A stretch of DNA of 64,000 nucleotides. Origin: Desulfovibrio sp. Its GTDB lineage: Bacteria > Desulfobacterota > Desulfovibrionia > Desulfovibrionales > Desulfovibrionaceae. Below the pieces are notes generated by a model that was given only the letters and a program-made list of their open reading frames with translations, was not told the DNA's origin and did not search any database. Each line of letters begins with the position of its first letter. Position 1 is the stretch's first letter. This document shows, piece by piece, positions 44,267 through 54,280 of this stretch. The position numbers and the translations under genes were made by a program. The stretch covers positions 62,001 through 126,000 of the forward strand of contig NZ_JAHZCJ010000007.1 in NCBI RefSeq assembly GCF_019422935.1. The letters run 5' to 3'.

Positions 44267-45625
44267 ATGACGGAAAACAGCACCAAGGCCTCCCGCCCCG
44301 TATTCAAGACGGGCCTGCCGCACGTGGCCTATGTTCTGCTGTGGTATCCGCTGTTTACACAGCCCTTTATCTTCAGGGAAGTGGAAGGCCTCAAGGGGCT
44401 GCTGCCGCTTTCCGTCTACAGCCTGTACGGCCCCAACCTGCGCCACTGTTCCAACGAAATGCGGGCCGTGGCCGGAGAAACGCGCACCTACGGCATGCGC
44501 GCCCTGGGGCGTGTGCTGGGGGAATGCTTCCGGCAAATTGCGCTGCACCCTTTGCGCTCCGGGCGCCTCTTCCGCAAGGCCATTTTCCGCCGCTGGCGCA
44601 GCTGGGAAACTCTGGGTGAAAACCTTTGGGCATTCTGCGCCGGCATGTACCTGGGCCGCCTGTTCAGCGAGGCTGGCATAGACATGATCTACGCTCCATG
44701 GCCGCGCGGCACTGCCACAGCTGCCTGGGTTGCCTCGCAGATCGCCGGATTGCCCTTTGCCACTGCCGCGCGCGGCGACAATCTGGAGCCTGCAGACCCT
44801 GACCTTGGTGACAAGCTGACCGCAGCTTTCTTTGTACGTGCCAACAACGAGGCGGACAAAACCCGTATCGAGGTTTTTGCCAATGGGCAGGCCAAGGGCA
44901 AGGTGGAGCTGATCTACAACAGCCTTACCCTGCCGCCCCTGCCAGAAAGTGAAACAACTGCAAGCGTTGCCGCCCCCAAGGCACAGGAAAATGCCCAGAC
45001 ACAGCAGCCCATGGAGCGCCCGGTGCGTCTTCTGGCTCTGGGGCGGTTTGACGTTACCAAGGGTTTTGACGTGCTGATCAAGGCCTGCGCCATCCTGCGC
45101 GACAGGGGCGTGGATTTCAGACTTACCCTTGCTGGCGGCGGCGGTGCTGTTATGGGTCTTGGGCGTATGGAAGCCGAGATATTGCGCCTGCGCGAAGAGC
45201 TGCGGCTTGAAGACCGCGTGCTGCTGCCGGGCATTATTTCGCACAACGAACTGCCGCACATTTTGGCCGAGCACGACATTTTTGCAGCGCCCTGCGTGGT
45301 GCACGAATCTGGCCGCCGCGACGGCATTCCCAACACTGTTATTGAAGCCTTGGCCTACGGCCTGCCCGTGGTAAGCACCACGGTCAATGCTCTGCCCGAA
45401 GTAGTGATCAACGGCAAAACCGGCCTTGCCGTGCCGCCCAACGATCCCGAAGCGCTGGCCGATGCGTTGCAACGCCTTGCAGATGACGACGCCCTGGCTC
45501 AAGAACTGGCGCGCAATGGCAAACAGCTTGCGGCGGATATGTTTGACCCGACCCGCAACAACCGGCGTCTGGCAGATATTTTCATCAAACATTACACGAT
45601 CTGGAAGCAAAAATGTGCGGTATAG
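44267..45625 (+). CDS. GT4-family glycosyltransferase (second paralogue)
   Basis: 452 residues from the ATG at 44267 (GGAG upstream). N-terminus HVAYVLLWYPLFTQPFIFREV mirrors the first transferase, as does ESLGENLW/ETLGENLW near residue 120. Donor domain: LLALGRFDVTKGFDVLIKA, VLLPGIISHNELPHILAEHD, and ESGRRDGIPNTVIEALAYGLPVVSTTVNALPEVVINGKTG. A Gln/Ala-rich linker lies between the two halves. The two genes look like a duplication that flanks the deacetylase. The last 13 bases overlap the asnB start. Confidence 0.88.
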   Translation: MTENSTKASRPVFKTGLPHVAYVLLWYPLFTQPFIFREVEGLKGLLPLSVYSLYGPNLRHCSNEMRAVAGETRTYGMRALGRVLGECFRQIALHPLRSGRLFRKAIFRRWRSWETLGENLWAFCAGMYLGRLFSEAGIDMIYAPWPRGTATAAWVASQIAGLPFATAARGDNLEPADPDLGDKLTAAFFVRANNEADKTRIEVFANGQAKGKVELIYNSLTLPPLPESETTASVAAPKAQENAQTQQPMERPVRLLALGRFDVTKGFDVLIKACAILRDRGVDFRLTLAGGGGAVMGLGRMEAEILRLREELRLEDRVLLPGIISHNELPHILAEHDIFAAPCVVHESGRRDGIPNTVIEALAYGLPVVSTTVNALPEVVINGKTGLAVPPNDPEALADALQRLADDDALAQELARNGKQLAADMFDPTRNNRRLADIFIKHYTIWKQKCAV

Positions 45626-47529
45626 CGGGCATTTGCCAAGTTGACGCCTCGCCTCTCACTCCCGAAGCCGGGCAGTGGGTCAAGGCCATGACCGATCGCA
45701 TGTCCCATCGCGGCCCCGACGGTGAAGGACAGTGGTGCAGCGGCCCGGTCTGCCTTGGACACAGGCGGCTCTCCATCATCGACCTTTCCGGCGGCGGCCA
45801 GCCAATGCACAGCGCCGATGGTCAGATGACCGTCACCTTTAACGGTGAAATATACAATTATGCCGAACTCAAGGAACAGCTGACCGCACTTGGCGGACAA
45901 TTTCAGACCAGTTCCGACACAGAAGTCATTCTTGAAGGCTACCGCATATGGGGGCCGGACTGTCTGGCCCGCTTTGACGGCATGTTTGCCTTTGCCCTGT
46001 GGGATAACCAGCAGCGCCGTCTGTTCTGCGCCCGCGACCGCTTTGGCAAAAAGCCATTCTTCTACACCGTGCAGCAAGGTAGGCTGTATTTTGCCTCCGA
46101 GCTGACCGGGATTGAACAGTTGCGCCATCTGAGCCTGACCATGGATCCGCAGGCCGTTATGCGCTATCTGGCCTACGAATATGTGCCCACGCCGCACAGC
46201 GTCTACACAGAGGTGCAGAGCCTGCCTCCTTCGCACATGCTGCTGCTGCAGGACGGCAACCTGAGCATTTCCCGCTACTGGGATATGCCCATGCCCGATG
46301 AATCCGACAAACGCAGCGACAATGAGCTTTGCGAAGAACTGCGCTTTCTGCTCTCACGGGCCGTGCGCCGCCGCATGGTCAGCGATGTGCCGCTGGGCGT
46401 CTTTCTTTCCGGCGGCATTGACTCTTCCATTGTGGCGGGGCTCATGGCCCGCCAGTCTTCCACAGCCATCAAGACATTTTCCATCGGCTTTAGCGAGGCC
46501 AGCTACGATGAATCGCGCTATGCCCGCATCGTGGCCAAGGCCTTCGCCACCGACCACCATGAACGTGTGCTCTCCGCCGAGGAATGTGCGGATACCCTGC
46601 CCGGTATCATCAGCCGCATGGACGTGCCCATGGCTGATGCGTCCGTAGCCCCCACATGGCTGCTTTCCGGCGTCACGCGCGAAAAGGTCACCGTGGCTCT
46701 TGGCGGCGACGGCGCGGACGAACTGTGGGCAGGCTATGAACATTATATCGGCTTCAAGGTTGCCCAGTGGTACAATGCTGCCCCCTCTGCACTGCGCAAG
46801 GGCATCATAGAACCGCTCGCACAATTGCTGCCTTCCTCTGCGGGGTACATCAACCCCCGCCTGGCCGTTGCCACATTCCTGCGGGCGGCGCATGCCCCGG
46901 CATGGCAGCGGGTGCAGACCATGCTCACGGCCTTTACGCCCGACATGCAGGAATCCATTCTGGATAGCGCTTTCAAGGCGCAACAGCCCGGCTTTCTGGC
47001 TCCCGAAGTTCTCTTTGCCCCCACGCGCGAACACTATGACCACTGGCAGCCGCAAAACGCCGCCACGCCGCTTGCCCGCGCTTTCCACGTGTATGCCCGC
47101 CAGTTCATGCTTGATGATATCCTGGTCAAGGTGGATCGCTGCTCCATGCTGCACAGCCTGGAGGTTCGCGCGCCGTTCCTTGACAAGGACGCGGCGGAGT
47201 TTGCAGCGCGCCTGCCTGTGAGCAGGAAGCTGCACGGCTTCAAGCGCAAGTGGCTGCTCAAAAAGGCTTTTGCCGAGCTGCTGCCCGATGAAATCCTGTA
47301 CCGCAACAAACGCGGTTTCCAGATTCCTGTGGCACAGTGGCTGCGTGGCCGCATGCGGCCCCTCATGGAAGACCTGCTGAGCGAATCCACCCTGAAGGCG
47401 CAGGGCATCTTCAACTATCAGGCGGTTCGCGCCCTCATGGACGAGCATGTCTCCGGCAGGGCTGATCTGCGCAAGCCCCTCTGGACGTTGCTGGTCTTCC
47501 AGCTGTGGTGGAGGGCTCGCCATCCCTGA
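45613..47529 (+). CDS. asnB: Glutamine-dependent asparagine synthase-type amidotransferase
   Basis: 638 residues. Class II glutaminase with nucleophile Cys2 (MCGIAG), then RLSIIDLSGGGQPM and TFNGEIYNY. The C-terminal ATP-pyrophosphatase domain has the FLSGGIDSS loop and GGDGADELWAGY. It could make asparagine, but in glycan clusters such enzymes amidate carboxyl groups of sugars or attached groups. The overlap with the glycosyltransferase gene makes it part of that operon. Both readings are open. Confidence 0.9.
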   Translation: MCGIAGICQVDASPLTPEAGQWVKAMTDRMSHRGPDGEGQWCSGPVCLGHRRLSIIDLSGGGQPMHSADGQMTVTFNGEIYNYAELKEQLTALGGQFQTSSDTEVILEGYRIWGPDCLARFDGMFAFALWDNQQRRLFCARDRFGKKPFFYTVQQGRLYFASELTGIEQLRHLSLTMDPQAVMRYLAYEYVPTPHSVYTEVQSLPPSHMLLLQDGNLSISRYWDMPMPDESDKRSDNELCEELRFLLSRAVRRRMVSDVPLGVFLSGGIDSSIVAGLMARQSSTAIKTFSIGFSEASYDESRYARIVAKAFATDHHERVLSAEECADTLPGIISRMDVPMADASVAPTWLLSGVTREKVTVALGGDGADELWAGYEHYIGFKVAQWYNAAPSALRKGIIEPLAQLLPSSAGYINPRLAVATFLRAAHAPAWQRVQTMLTAFTPDMQESILDSAFKAQQPGFLAPEVLFAPTREHYDHWQPQNAATPLARAFHVYARQFMLDDILVKVDRCSMLHSLEVRAPFLDKDAAEFAARLPVSRKLHGFKRKWLLKKAFAELLPDEILYRNKRGFQIPVAQWLRGRMRPLMEDLLSESTLKAQGIFNYQAVRALMDEHVSGRADLRKPLWTLLVFQLWWRARHP

Positions 47530-47620
47530 GCATGCCCCGCTTGCCACCATCAACAGAGTGCTTATAATGAAAGAAGCATACGGAAAACCCGCAGCTTAAA
47601 TCTGCTTGAGAGGAAAATGC

Positions 47621-48481
47621 ATGACCAGCCAGATCAAGACTGTTCTTCTGCTCGCCCTGCTTTCCGCCATTATAATCATGCTTGGCGGCCTGATGGGCGG
47701 GCGCACAGGCGTTATCTTTGCCTTTGGCCTAGCCCTGATCATGAACGTGGGCAGCTACTGGTATTCTGACAAGATAGTGCTTTCCATGTACCGCGCGCGC
47801 GAACTTGCGCCGGAAGAAGCCCCATACCTGCACAAAATCGTGGAAGAACTTGCCCATAATGCGGGCATTCCCAAGCCGCGCATCTGCGTGGTGCCTGAAG
47901 AAGCTCCCAATGCCTTTGCCACGGGGCGCAACCCGGAAAATGCCGTTGTTGCCGTCACAGACGGCATCATGCGCCTGCTCTCGCCTGAAGAGTTGCGCGG
48001 TGTGCTGGCGCACGAAATTGGACACATCGTCAACCGCGACATTCTCATTCAGACCATTGCAGGCGTCATGGGGTCTGCCATTGTGACCCTTGCCAATATC
48101 TTTCAATTTACGGCCATTTTTGGCGGCAACCGCGATGAAGAAGGCGGCGGAACCAACCCCATTGCCGCCATTGCTCTGGCCCTGCTGGCGCCCATGGCTG
48201 CCGGGCTTATCCAGATGGCGATTTCGCGTTCGCGCGAGTATCTGGCGGACGACACAGGCGCCGCACTTTGCGGTCAGCCCCTGGCCCTTGCCGGTGCGCT
48301 GAACAAGCTGGGCATGGCCAGCGGGCAGATCCCCATGCAGGAAGGCAACCCCAGCACGGAACAGATGTTCATTGTGACCCCCATGTACGCTCACGGCGGC
48401 ATGGCAAGCCTCTTCAGTACCCATCCGCCCCTGGAAGAGCGCATTCGCCGCCTGCGCGAAATGGCAGCTTCCGGGCGCTGA
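47621..48481 (+). CDS. htpX: Membrane zinc protease HtpX
   Basis: 286 residues from the ATG at 47621 (GAGAGGAAA upstream). Two N-terminal membrane helices, zinc motif HEIGH (131-135), further hydrophobic segments, then SREYLADDTGA with the third zinc ligand Glu. C-terminal FSTHPPLEERIRRL is typical. Known role: quality control of damaged membrane proteins. It lies 90 bases after asnB and may be separately expressed. Confidence 0.95.
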   Translation: MTSQIKTVLLLALLSAIIIMLGGLMGGRTGVIFAFGLALIMNVGSYWYSDKIVLSMYRARELAPEEAPYLHKIVEELAHNAGIPKPRICVVPEEAPNAFATGRNPENAVVAVTDGIMRLLSPEELRGVLAHEIGHIVNRDILIQTIAGVMGSAIVTLANIFQFTAIFGGNRDEEGGGTNPIAAIALALLAPMAAGLIQMAISRSREYLADDTGAALCGQPLALAGALNKLGMASGQIPMQEGNPSTEQMFIVTPMYAHGGMASLFSTHPPLEERIRRLREMAASGR

Positions 48482-48502
48482 AACCACAGCACAATGAGGT
48501 AG

Positions 48503-48898
48503 ATGATGCACGTACGCCTTGTTTGCGCCGCCCTGTTGAGCCTTGCGCTGATGGCCTGTACCAAGGCGCAGCCAACACAGGATACAGCGCCCCTTCCCCC
48601 GGTTGAGCCTTGCCCATTTGTGTACGTCTACGCGCCTGGCAACTATATTGTAGATATCGCCAGTGGGTCACAAGTGATCCTTGACCCCGGCGTGCAGGAG
48701 TTCGACCTGTTCTGCTCACCAGGCGAAGCTCGGGCGGCTGTTAATGAGGCCGTGCGGCTCGGAATTTTAACCGAAGGCGACTGGCGCATCTACCGCCTTG
48801 ACGGCTCCATGGAAGAAATCGGCCAGAGGCAGCGCAACAACCAGCATACCCTCACCCGCATGACCCAGATTGTGGACTGGGTGGGTGAAGGTTTCTAA
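48503..48898 (+). CDS. Small conserved lipoprotein, unknown function
   Basis: 131 residues with a lipoprotein signal (LLSLALMAC, acylated Cys at about 19), then a Pro-rich segment. A compact domain follows (FVYVYAPGNYIVDIASGSQVIL), and RLDGSMEEIGQ is near the end. Two tandem ATG codons follow GAGGTAG; either could start. It follows htpX by 21 bases and is followed by a terminator, so it is probably in the htpX unit. Confidence 0.7.
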   Translation: MMHVRLVCAALLSLALMACTKAQPTQDTAPLPPVEPCPFVYVYAPGNYIVDIASGSQVILDPGVQEFDLFCSPGEARAAVNEAVRLGILTEGDWRIYRLDGSMEEIGQRQRNNQHTLTRMTQIVDWVGEGF

Positions 48899-48920
48899 CC
48901 GCCGCATATAAGTGAAATGC

Positions 48921-48958
48921 AAAAGCTCTGGACATGAAAAATGCCCGGAGCTTTTTTT
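48921..48958 (+). terminator. Intrinsic terminator after the htpX-lipoprotein unit
   Basis: AAAGCTCTGG pairs with CCGGAGCTTT (one T-G pair), followed by seven T. Confidence 0.85.
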
Positions 48959-48979
48959 GTCTGTACTGACAATATGGAC

Positions 48980-49843
48980 TCAGTTTTTGCGAAACACCAT
49001 GGTCATCATATTGCCCCAGAATGGCGGCGACATACCTTCCGGTTCATCCCCCCTGTTTCTGGCTTCAATGGCCTTGTACAGCGTCTGAACGTCTCTGGGC
49101 GGGTCTGCGTATGGGGTTTCTTCATAAAAGAAGGTCTTCCCGGCCGTGACGTAACCCTGCGCAGCAAATTCTGCCGCCAGCGACTGCGGCGTGTAGCCCA
49201 CGCAATCACACGGGGTCAAACTGAAGCGGAATTTGTTGCGGTAGACCTGATGGCAAAAAGCTTCCATGTTGGGCTGCGCGGTCACATACACGTGCCCGCC
49301 TGGTGCGAGCAGGGATGTCGCTTTGCCGAAAAAGCTGCGCGGCGCATGCACATACTGCAATACGCCGCGAAAAATAATCAGGTCGTAACCGGGGGCCATG
49401 TCCAGATCTGGAAAATATCCCTCCTGAACAGGATACCTCTGCGCTGCCTTCAAAGCTGCTTCATGACCAAATTCCACGCCGCTGCACTCGTGCCCGGCAG
49501 CCGCGAACAAGTCCAGAAACAGGCCATCCGCACAGCCCACATCCAGCACCCTGGCCCCGGGTTTCAGGAACTGCGCGATATACGCATAGTCCACCGCGTA
49601 CATACGCTGCCGCAGGGCGCACTCTTCCTGCACAGCACTATGCTCACGGTTTTGATAGTCCTGCCAGTAGGCTGACAAACCCTCGGAATTAAGGCGATGG
49701 TCACAATAGTACCCGCCGCAAGCGCACTTTTGCGCCATCACGCCCCCGCCAACCTCATATACTGCCTGACGCTGTCTGCTGCCACAGACAGGACAGGCGT
49801 CAACATTTTCCAGATAGCGCCGTTCAAAAAACTCTTCTTCCAT
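48980..49843 (-). CDS. Class I SAM methyltransferase with N-terminal zinc-ribbon-like cysteines
   Basis: 287 residues from the ATG at 49843, with GGAGGGAATT directly upstream; the longer in-frame extension has no such site. N-terminal CPVCGSRQ and KCACGGYYC suggest a zinc ribbon. SAM-binding motif I is VLDVGCADGLFLDLFAAAG, followed by LIIFRGVLQYV and a LLAPGGHVYVT segment. The family is often found with cell-surface sugar genes and in other contexts; substrate unknown. Confidence 0.82.
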   Translation of the reverse strand: MEEEFFERRYLENVDACPVCGSRQRQAVYEVGGGVMAQKCACGGYYCDHRLNSEGLSAYWQDYQNREHSAVQEECALRQRMYAVDYAYIAQFLKPGARVLDVGCADGLFLDLFAAAGHECSGVEFGHEAALKAAQRYPVQEGYFPDLDMAPGYDLIIFRGVLQYVHAPRSFFGKATSLLAPGGHVYVTAQPNMEAFCHQVYRNKFRFSLTPCDCVGYTPQSLAAEFAAQGYVTAGKTFFYEETPYADPPRDVQTLYKAIEARNRGDEPEGMSPPFWGNMMTMVFRKN

Positions 49844-50025
49844 AATTCCCTCCGCATAAACACTAAAACTCCTCAGCCCTGCCTGTCCAGCATGTCTGCA
49901 TGAACTGGAGGCAGAAATTATGGTGTGCAGAAAAATCCTACCTGCACGAAGCATCGAAGAACTAATCGCATGGACGCATCCTTTCATGCCAGAAAAATAT
50001 CTGTGAAAATATAGGAAGATATAGC

Positions 50026-50072
50026 AAAAGGCCCCACAACGCGCAGGCAAGGCCTGATGCGGTGCGGGGCTT
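50026..50072 (-). terminator. Terminator downstream of argJ
   Basis: On the minus strand AAGCCCCGCA pairs with TGTGGGGCCTT (one mismatch and one extra base), followed by TTTT. Confidence 0.6.
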
Positions 50073-50109
50073 GATATGGTCAATGACAGTGAGAAGTAGT
50101 GGTGGAGCC

Positions 50110-51300
50110 CTATGAACGGTAGTCAGAGTTCAGGGTCACATACTCATGACCAAGGTCGGAAGCCTGGAAATTGTAGAACCCGGAACCGCCGCCCAGATCA
50201 ATCTCCACCTGCACGTCCTTGGCCTTGAGCAGTTCGGCCAGGGCGTCTTCCTTGTCTTCATTGACAGGGCAGCCCAGACGGAAGCGCTCAATGCCGCACA
50301 GCTTCATGCTGACCTTGGCGGGATCAAACTTTGCGCCGCTGTAGCCAACAGCCGTAACAATGCGCCCCCAGTTGGCATCACCGCCGTAGATGGCAGTTTT
50401 TACCAGCTGTGAATGCCCCACGCTGCGCGCCACGGTGCGGGCATCGTCATCACTGGCGGCGCCGGTCACGGTGATGTGGATAACCTTGCTGGCTCCTTCG
50501 CCATCCATAACCAGCATATGCGACACAGTGCCGAGAATGTCGGTCAGCGCTTCTTCCAGCAGTGCCAAATCGGCCGCGCTTTCAGCGGCAACGCCGGACG
50601 CGCCGTTGGCAAGGCCCAGAATGGTATCGTTGGTGGAGGTATCACCGTCAACGCTCACCCGGTTGAAGGTTTTTTCCACGGCACGGCCAAACATGGCCTG
50701 CCAGGGATCGCGCGCCACCCTGGCGTCTGTAAGCGCCACGCAGAGCATGGTTGCCATATTGGGGCAGATCATGCCCGCGCCCTTGGCCATCACAGTAAGA
50801 CGCACAGTACCGCCTGCAAGCGTAACCTCGCGCATGGAAAATTTGGGAAAGGCATCCGTGGTCATGAAGGCACGTGTAAAGCCCTCCGCATCGCGGGTGC
50901 CGATATTCCTGACCAGTTTGGGCACAGCCTCAAGCCACAGATCCATCTTGAGATGAGCGCCCACAACGCCAGTGGAAAGGGGCAAAATTTCATCGGCCTC
51001 AAGCCCGGTAAGGCCAGCCACCATAGCCTGCGTGGCGCGGCAGTTGGCAAGGCCTTCGTCGCCGGTGCAGGCGTTGGCCTGACCGGAATTTGCCAGAACA
51101 GCACGCGCCGTGCCCCGGCTTGCCAGTATCTCCTGGCACACCAGCACAGGAGCGGCCTTGAACAGGTTCTGGGTGAACATGCCAGCCAGCACGGCTGTTG
51201 TGTCTGAAACAATAATGCCGAGGTCGTCCCGGCCAGCCTTTTTGAAATTGGCAGCCGCAGCCCCAGCCCTGAAACCCTTTGGCAGATCGTCCTGCATCAC
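50110..51300 (-). CDS. argJ: Bifunctional glutamate N-acetyltransferase / N-acetylglutamate synthase
   Basis: 396 residues. Transfers the acetyl group from N-acetylornithine to glutamate in arginine synthesis. The self-cleavage site KGAGMICPNMATML carries nucleophile Thr184. NSGQANACTG and the alpha-chain STGVVG segment are also typical. The gene is alone, not beside other arg genes. It lies between the methyltransferase and the str operon. Confidence 0.96.
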   Translation of the reverse strand: MMQDDLPKGFRAGAAAANFKKAGRDDLGIIVSDTTAVLAGMFTQNLFKAAPVLVCQEILASRGTARAVLANSGQANACTGDEGLANCRATQAMVAGLTGLEADEILPLSTGVVGAHLKMDLWLEAVPKLVRNIGTRDAEGFTRAFMTTDAFPKFSMREVTLAGGTVRLTVMAKGAGMICPNMATMLCVALTDARVARDPWQAMFGRAVEKTFNRVSVDGDTSTNDTILGLANGASGVAAESAADLALLEEALTDILGTVSHMLVMDGEGASKVIHITVTGAASDDDARTVARSVGHSQLVKTAIYGGDANWGRIVTAVGYSGAKFDPAKVSMKLCGIERFRLGCPVNEDKEDALAELLKAKDVQVEIDLGGGSGFYNFQASDLGHEYVTLNSDYRS

Positions 51301-51447
51301 CTACTCCATCACATCGTTGACTGTGCCGTGATGCCCCAACAGAGTGCGAAGCCTCACGCAATATGGCAAATCCAAGTTTCCGTTACAGCAGAATGCCCTT
51401 TTCCGGCCCTGCCAACAACAGCTAATTTCAGAGTCCACCACAAGCAA

Positions 51448-51482
51448 GGCGGGGGAGAAAGCTCACCGCTTCCTCCCCCGCC
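51448..51482 (-). terminator. Terminator downstream of fusA
   Basis: GGCGGGGGAG pairs perfectly with CTCCCCCGCC across a 15-base loop. No real T-run follows on the minus strand. Confidence 0.65.
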
Positions 51483-51518
51483 GTATAAAGCCCCGAGCGG
51501 CTAGCCGCCAAGTTCAGA

Positions 51519-53597
51519 TTATGTACGGCTCTTCTGGATTTCTTCGGCAATGGCCTGGGGCACGCGTTCGTAGTGATCGAACTGCATGGTGAAGGTGGCG
51601 CGGCCCTGAGTGCGCGAACGCAAGTCAGTGGCATAGCCGAACATGGCGGAAAGCGGCACCTGAGCGCGCACGCTCTGCGCGCCGCCAGCGCGGGCTTCCA
51701 TGCTCTGCACGCGGCCACGGCGGCCATTGAGGTCGCCCATGACGTCGCCGAGGTATTCTTCAGGGGTAACCACTTCCACATCCATAATGGGTTCGAGCAG
51801 CACAGGGGTAGCCTTGCGCATGCCGTCCTTGATGGCCATGGAGCCAGCCACATAGAAGGCCTGTTCCGAGGAGTCGACTTCGTGGTACGAACCGAACACC
51901 AGGGTCACCTTCACGTCCACCACGGGGAAGCCAGCCAGCACGCCGGACTTCAGGGCATCGTTGATACCCTTGTCCACAGCGGGGATGTATTCCTTTGGAA
52001 TAACACCGCCGGTGATGGCGTTGACGAACTGGTAACCGTTGCCGGGGTTGGGCTCAACGTCGATGACAACGTGACCGTACTGACCGCGACCACCAGACTG
52101 CTTGGCGTACTTGAGGTCCGACTTGGCAGGCTTGGAGATGGTTTCGCGGTAAGCAACTTGGGGCTTGCCCACGTTGGCGTTCACGCCGAATTCGCGGGTG
52201 AGGCGGTCAACGATGATTTCCAGGTGCAGTTCGCCCATACCGGCGATCAGGGTCTGGTTGGTTTCATCATCGCCCTTCACGCGGAACGAGGGATCTTCCT
52301 TGGCCAGCTTGTTCAGAGCGGCGGAAAGAGCGTCGCGGTCGGCCTTGGTCTTGGGCTCGATGGCAACTTCAATAACCGGATCAGGAATGTTCAGCGATTC
52401 CAGAATGACTTCGCGCTTTTCGTCGCACAAGGTGTCGCCGGTGGAGGCGTTTTTCAGACCCACCAGAGCCACGATGTCGCCAGCGCCAGCCCATTTCACG
52501 TCTTCACGCTTGTTGGCGTGCATCTTCAGGATGCGGCCAATGCGCTCGCGCTTGCCGGTGTTGGCGTTGTACACGGTCATGCCGGATTCAAGGAAGCCGG
52601 AATAAATACGGAAGAAGGACAAGTGACCGATGAAGGGGTCGGAGAAGAGCTTGAACACCAGGCCAGCAAGGGGTTCCTTGTCGTCGCAATGGCATTCCAC
52701 AATCTCTTCGGGCTTGCCGGCAATGTGGCCGGGCATGGCCGGGATGTCCACCGGAGAAGGCAGGTAGTCCACCACGGCGTCCAGCAGGGGCTGCACACCC
52801 ATGTTGCGGAAGGCGGAACCCAGCAGCACCGGCACGATGTTGCGGGCAATGGTGGCCTTGCGGATGCAGGAAATAATTTCTTCTTCGGAAAGGGTCTCGC
52901 CGCCGAGGTACTTTTCGAGCAGGGCTTCGTCTTCCTCGGCCACCGCTTCCAGCATCTCGTGATGCTTTTCTTCGTAAAGATCCTTCATGTCGGCAGGCAC
53001 GTCTTCAACGCTGAATTCCGCGCCCTTGGAGCTCTTGTCAAAACGGATGGCATGCCCGCGCACCAGATCCACCACGCCTTCAAACTTGTCTTCGCTGCCG
53101 ATGGGCAACTGCAACGGCACGGCCTTGGCGCCAAGGCGGTCGTGAATCATGTCCACGCAGCGGAAGAAGTTGGCACCGATACGGTCCATCTTGTTCACAA
53201 AGCAGATGCGGGGAACATTGTAGCGGTCAGCCTGACGCCACACGGTTTCAGACTGGGGTTCCACGCCGGCAACGGCGTCGAACACGCACACGGCACCGTC
53301 GAGCACGCGCAGCGAACGTTCCACTTCAATGGTGAAGTCAACGTGGCCGGGGGTGTCGATGATGTTAACGCGGCAGTCTTTCCAGAAGCAGGTGGTGGCG
53401 GCAGAAGTAATGGTAATGCCGCGTTCCTGTTCCTGCTCCATCCAGTCCATGGTGGAGGCGCCGTCGTGCGTTTCGCCGATCTTGTGGTTAACGCCGGTAT
53501 AGAAAAGAATGCGTTCGGTGGTGGTAGTCTTGCCTGCGTCAATATGGGCCATAATGCCGATATTGCGCTGTTTGTTTACAGCAACGGTGCGGGACAC
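51519..53597 (-). CDS. fusA: Translation elongation factor G
   Basis: 692 residues, normal length. P-loop [16 protein letters not shown]2/G3 region with [21 protein letters not shown], and [13 protein letters not shown]. Catalyses ribosome translocation with GTP. It is third in a rpsL-rpsG-fusA operon. No tuf gene follows; a terminator and argJ come next. Confidence 0.98.
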   Translation of the reverse strand: MSRTVAVNKQRNIGIMAHIDAGKTTTTERILFYTGVNHKIGETHDGASTMDWMEQEQERGITITSAATTCFWKDCRVNIIDTPGHVDFTIEVERSLRVLDGAVCVFDAVAGVEPQSETVWRQADRYNVPRICFVNKMDRIGANFFRCVDMIHDRLGAKAVPLQLPIGSEDKFEGVVDLVRGHAIRFDKSSKGAEFSVEDVPADMKDLYEEKHHEMLEAVAEEDEALLEKYLGGETLSEEEIISCIRKATIARNIVPVLLGSAFRNMGVQPLLDAVVDYLPSPVDIPAMPGHIAGKPEEIVECHCDDKEPLAGLVFKLFSDPFIGHLSFFRIYSGFLESGMTVYNANTGKRERIGRILKMHANKREDVKWAGAGDIVALVGLKNASTGDTLCDEKREVILESLNIPDPVIEVAIEPKTKADRDALSAALNKLAKEDPSFRVKGDDETNQTLIAGMGELHLEIIVDRLTREFGVNANVGKPQVAYRETISKPAKSDLKYAKQSGGRGQYGHVVIDVEPNPGNGYQFVNAITGGVIPKEYIPAVDKGINDALKSGVLAGFPVVDVKVTLVFGSYHEVDSSEQAFYVAGSMAIKDGMRKATPVLLEPIMDVEVVTPEEYLGDVMGDLNGRRGRVQSMEARAGGAQSVRAQVPLSAMFGYATDLRSRTQGRATFTMQFDHYERVPQAIAEEIQKSRT

Positions 53598-53699
53598 GGT
53601 GTTTCCTCCATACTGCGGATGCGGTGTGGTGCAAAGCCGACGCCGCTTCCTTGCGGACGCGGCGTCGGGCTGAATTCAGATAAAAAACGGAAGGCCCTC

Positions 53700-54170
53700 T
53701 TACCAGCGGTAGTGAGCGAAAGCCTTGTTCGCGTCGGCCATGCGGTGCGTGTCTTCACGCTTTTTCACCGCGCCGCCGCGACCGTTGAAAGCATCCAGCA
53801 GTTCGGCGGAAAGTTTGGCAGTCATGCCTTTTTCACCGCGCGAACGGGCATAGTTGATAAGCCAGCGGATCGACAGGGAAACCTGACGTTCCGGGCGCAC
53901 TTCCATGGGCACCTGGTAGGTGGCGCCGCCAACGCGGCGGGCCTTGACTTCCATGTGGGGCTTCACGTTGTCCAGGGCCTTTTCAAAGGCGCGCATGGGT
54001 TCTTCGCCCGTCTTTTCAGCCAGGGTCTCAAGGGAGCTGTAGAAAATCTTTTCGGCTGCACCCTTCTTGCCGTCGAACATAAGCCTGTTCACAAACTTGG
54101 TGACAAGGCGGCTGGAGTACAACGGATCGGGCAGCACTTCCCTCTTGGGGATAGGACCTTTACGGGGCAT
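53700..54170 (-). CDS. rpsG: 30S ribosomal protein S7
   Basis: 156 residues. N-terminal [39 protein letters not shown] and the C-terminal [18 protein letters not shown] are typical of S7. Member of the str operon. In E. coli S7 represses translation of this operon, but the known target is not obviously present here. Confidence 0.98.
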   Translation of the reverse strand: MPRKGPIPKREVLPDPLYSSRLVTKFVNRLMFDGKKGAAEKIFYSSLETLAEKTGEEPMRAFEKALDNVKPHMEVKARRVGGATYQVPMEVRPERQVSLSIRWLINYARSRGEKGMTAKLSAELLDAFNGRGGAVKKREDTHRMADANKAFAHYRW

Positions 54171-54280
54171 GGGGTTTCTCCTTCATGCTTGTTTTGCGGC
54201 GGCACCAAACCCCGCGGCGACCGGCGCTCCCCTCGGGAAGCAGCCAGGCGGGCCGCATGGCACGCGCCGAAAGAATAAAA

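Noticed and set aside
51573-54278. A 901-codon plus-strand ORF opposite fusA and rpsG
   Set aside because: Shadow frame of two certain genes; GC-rich codon use suppresses stops on the opposite strand. The sequence has no family features.
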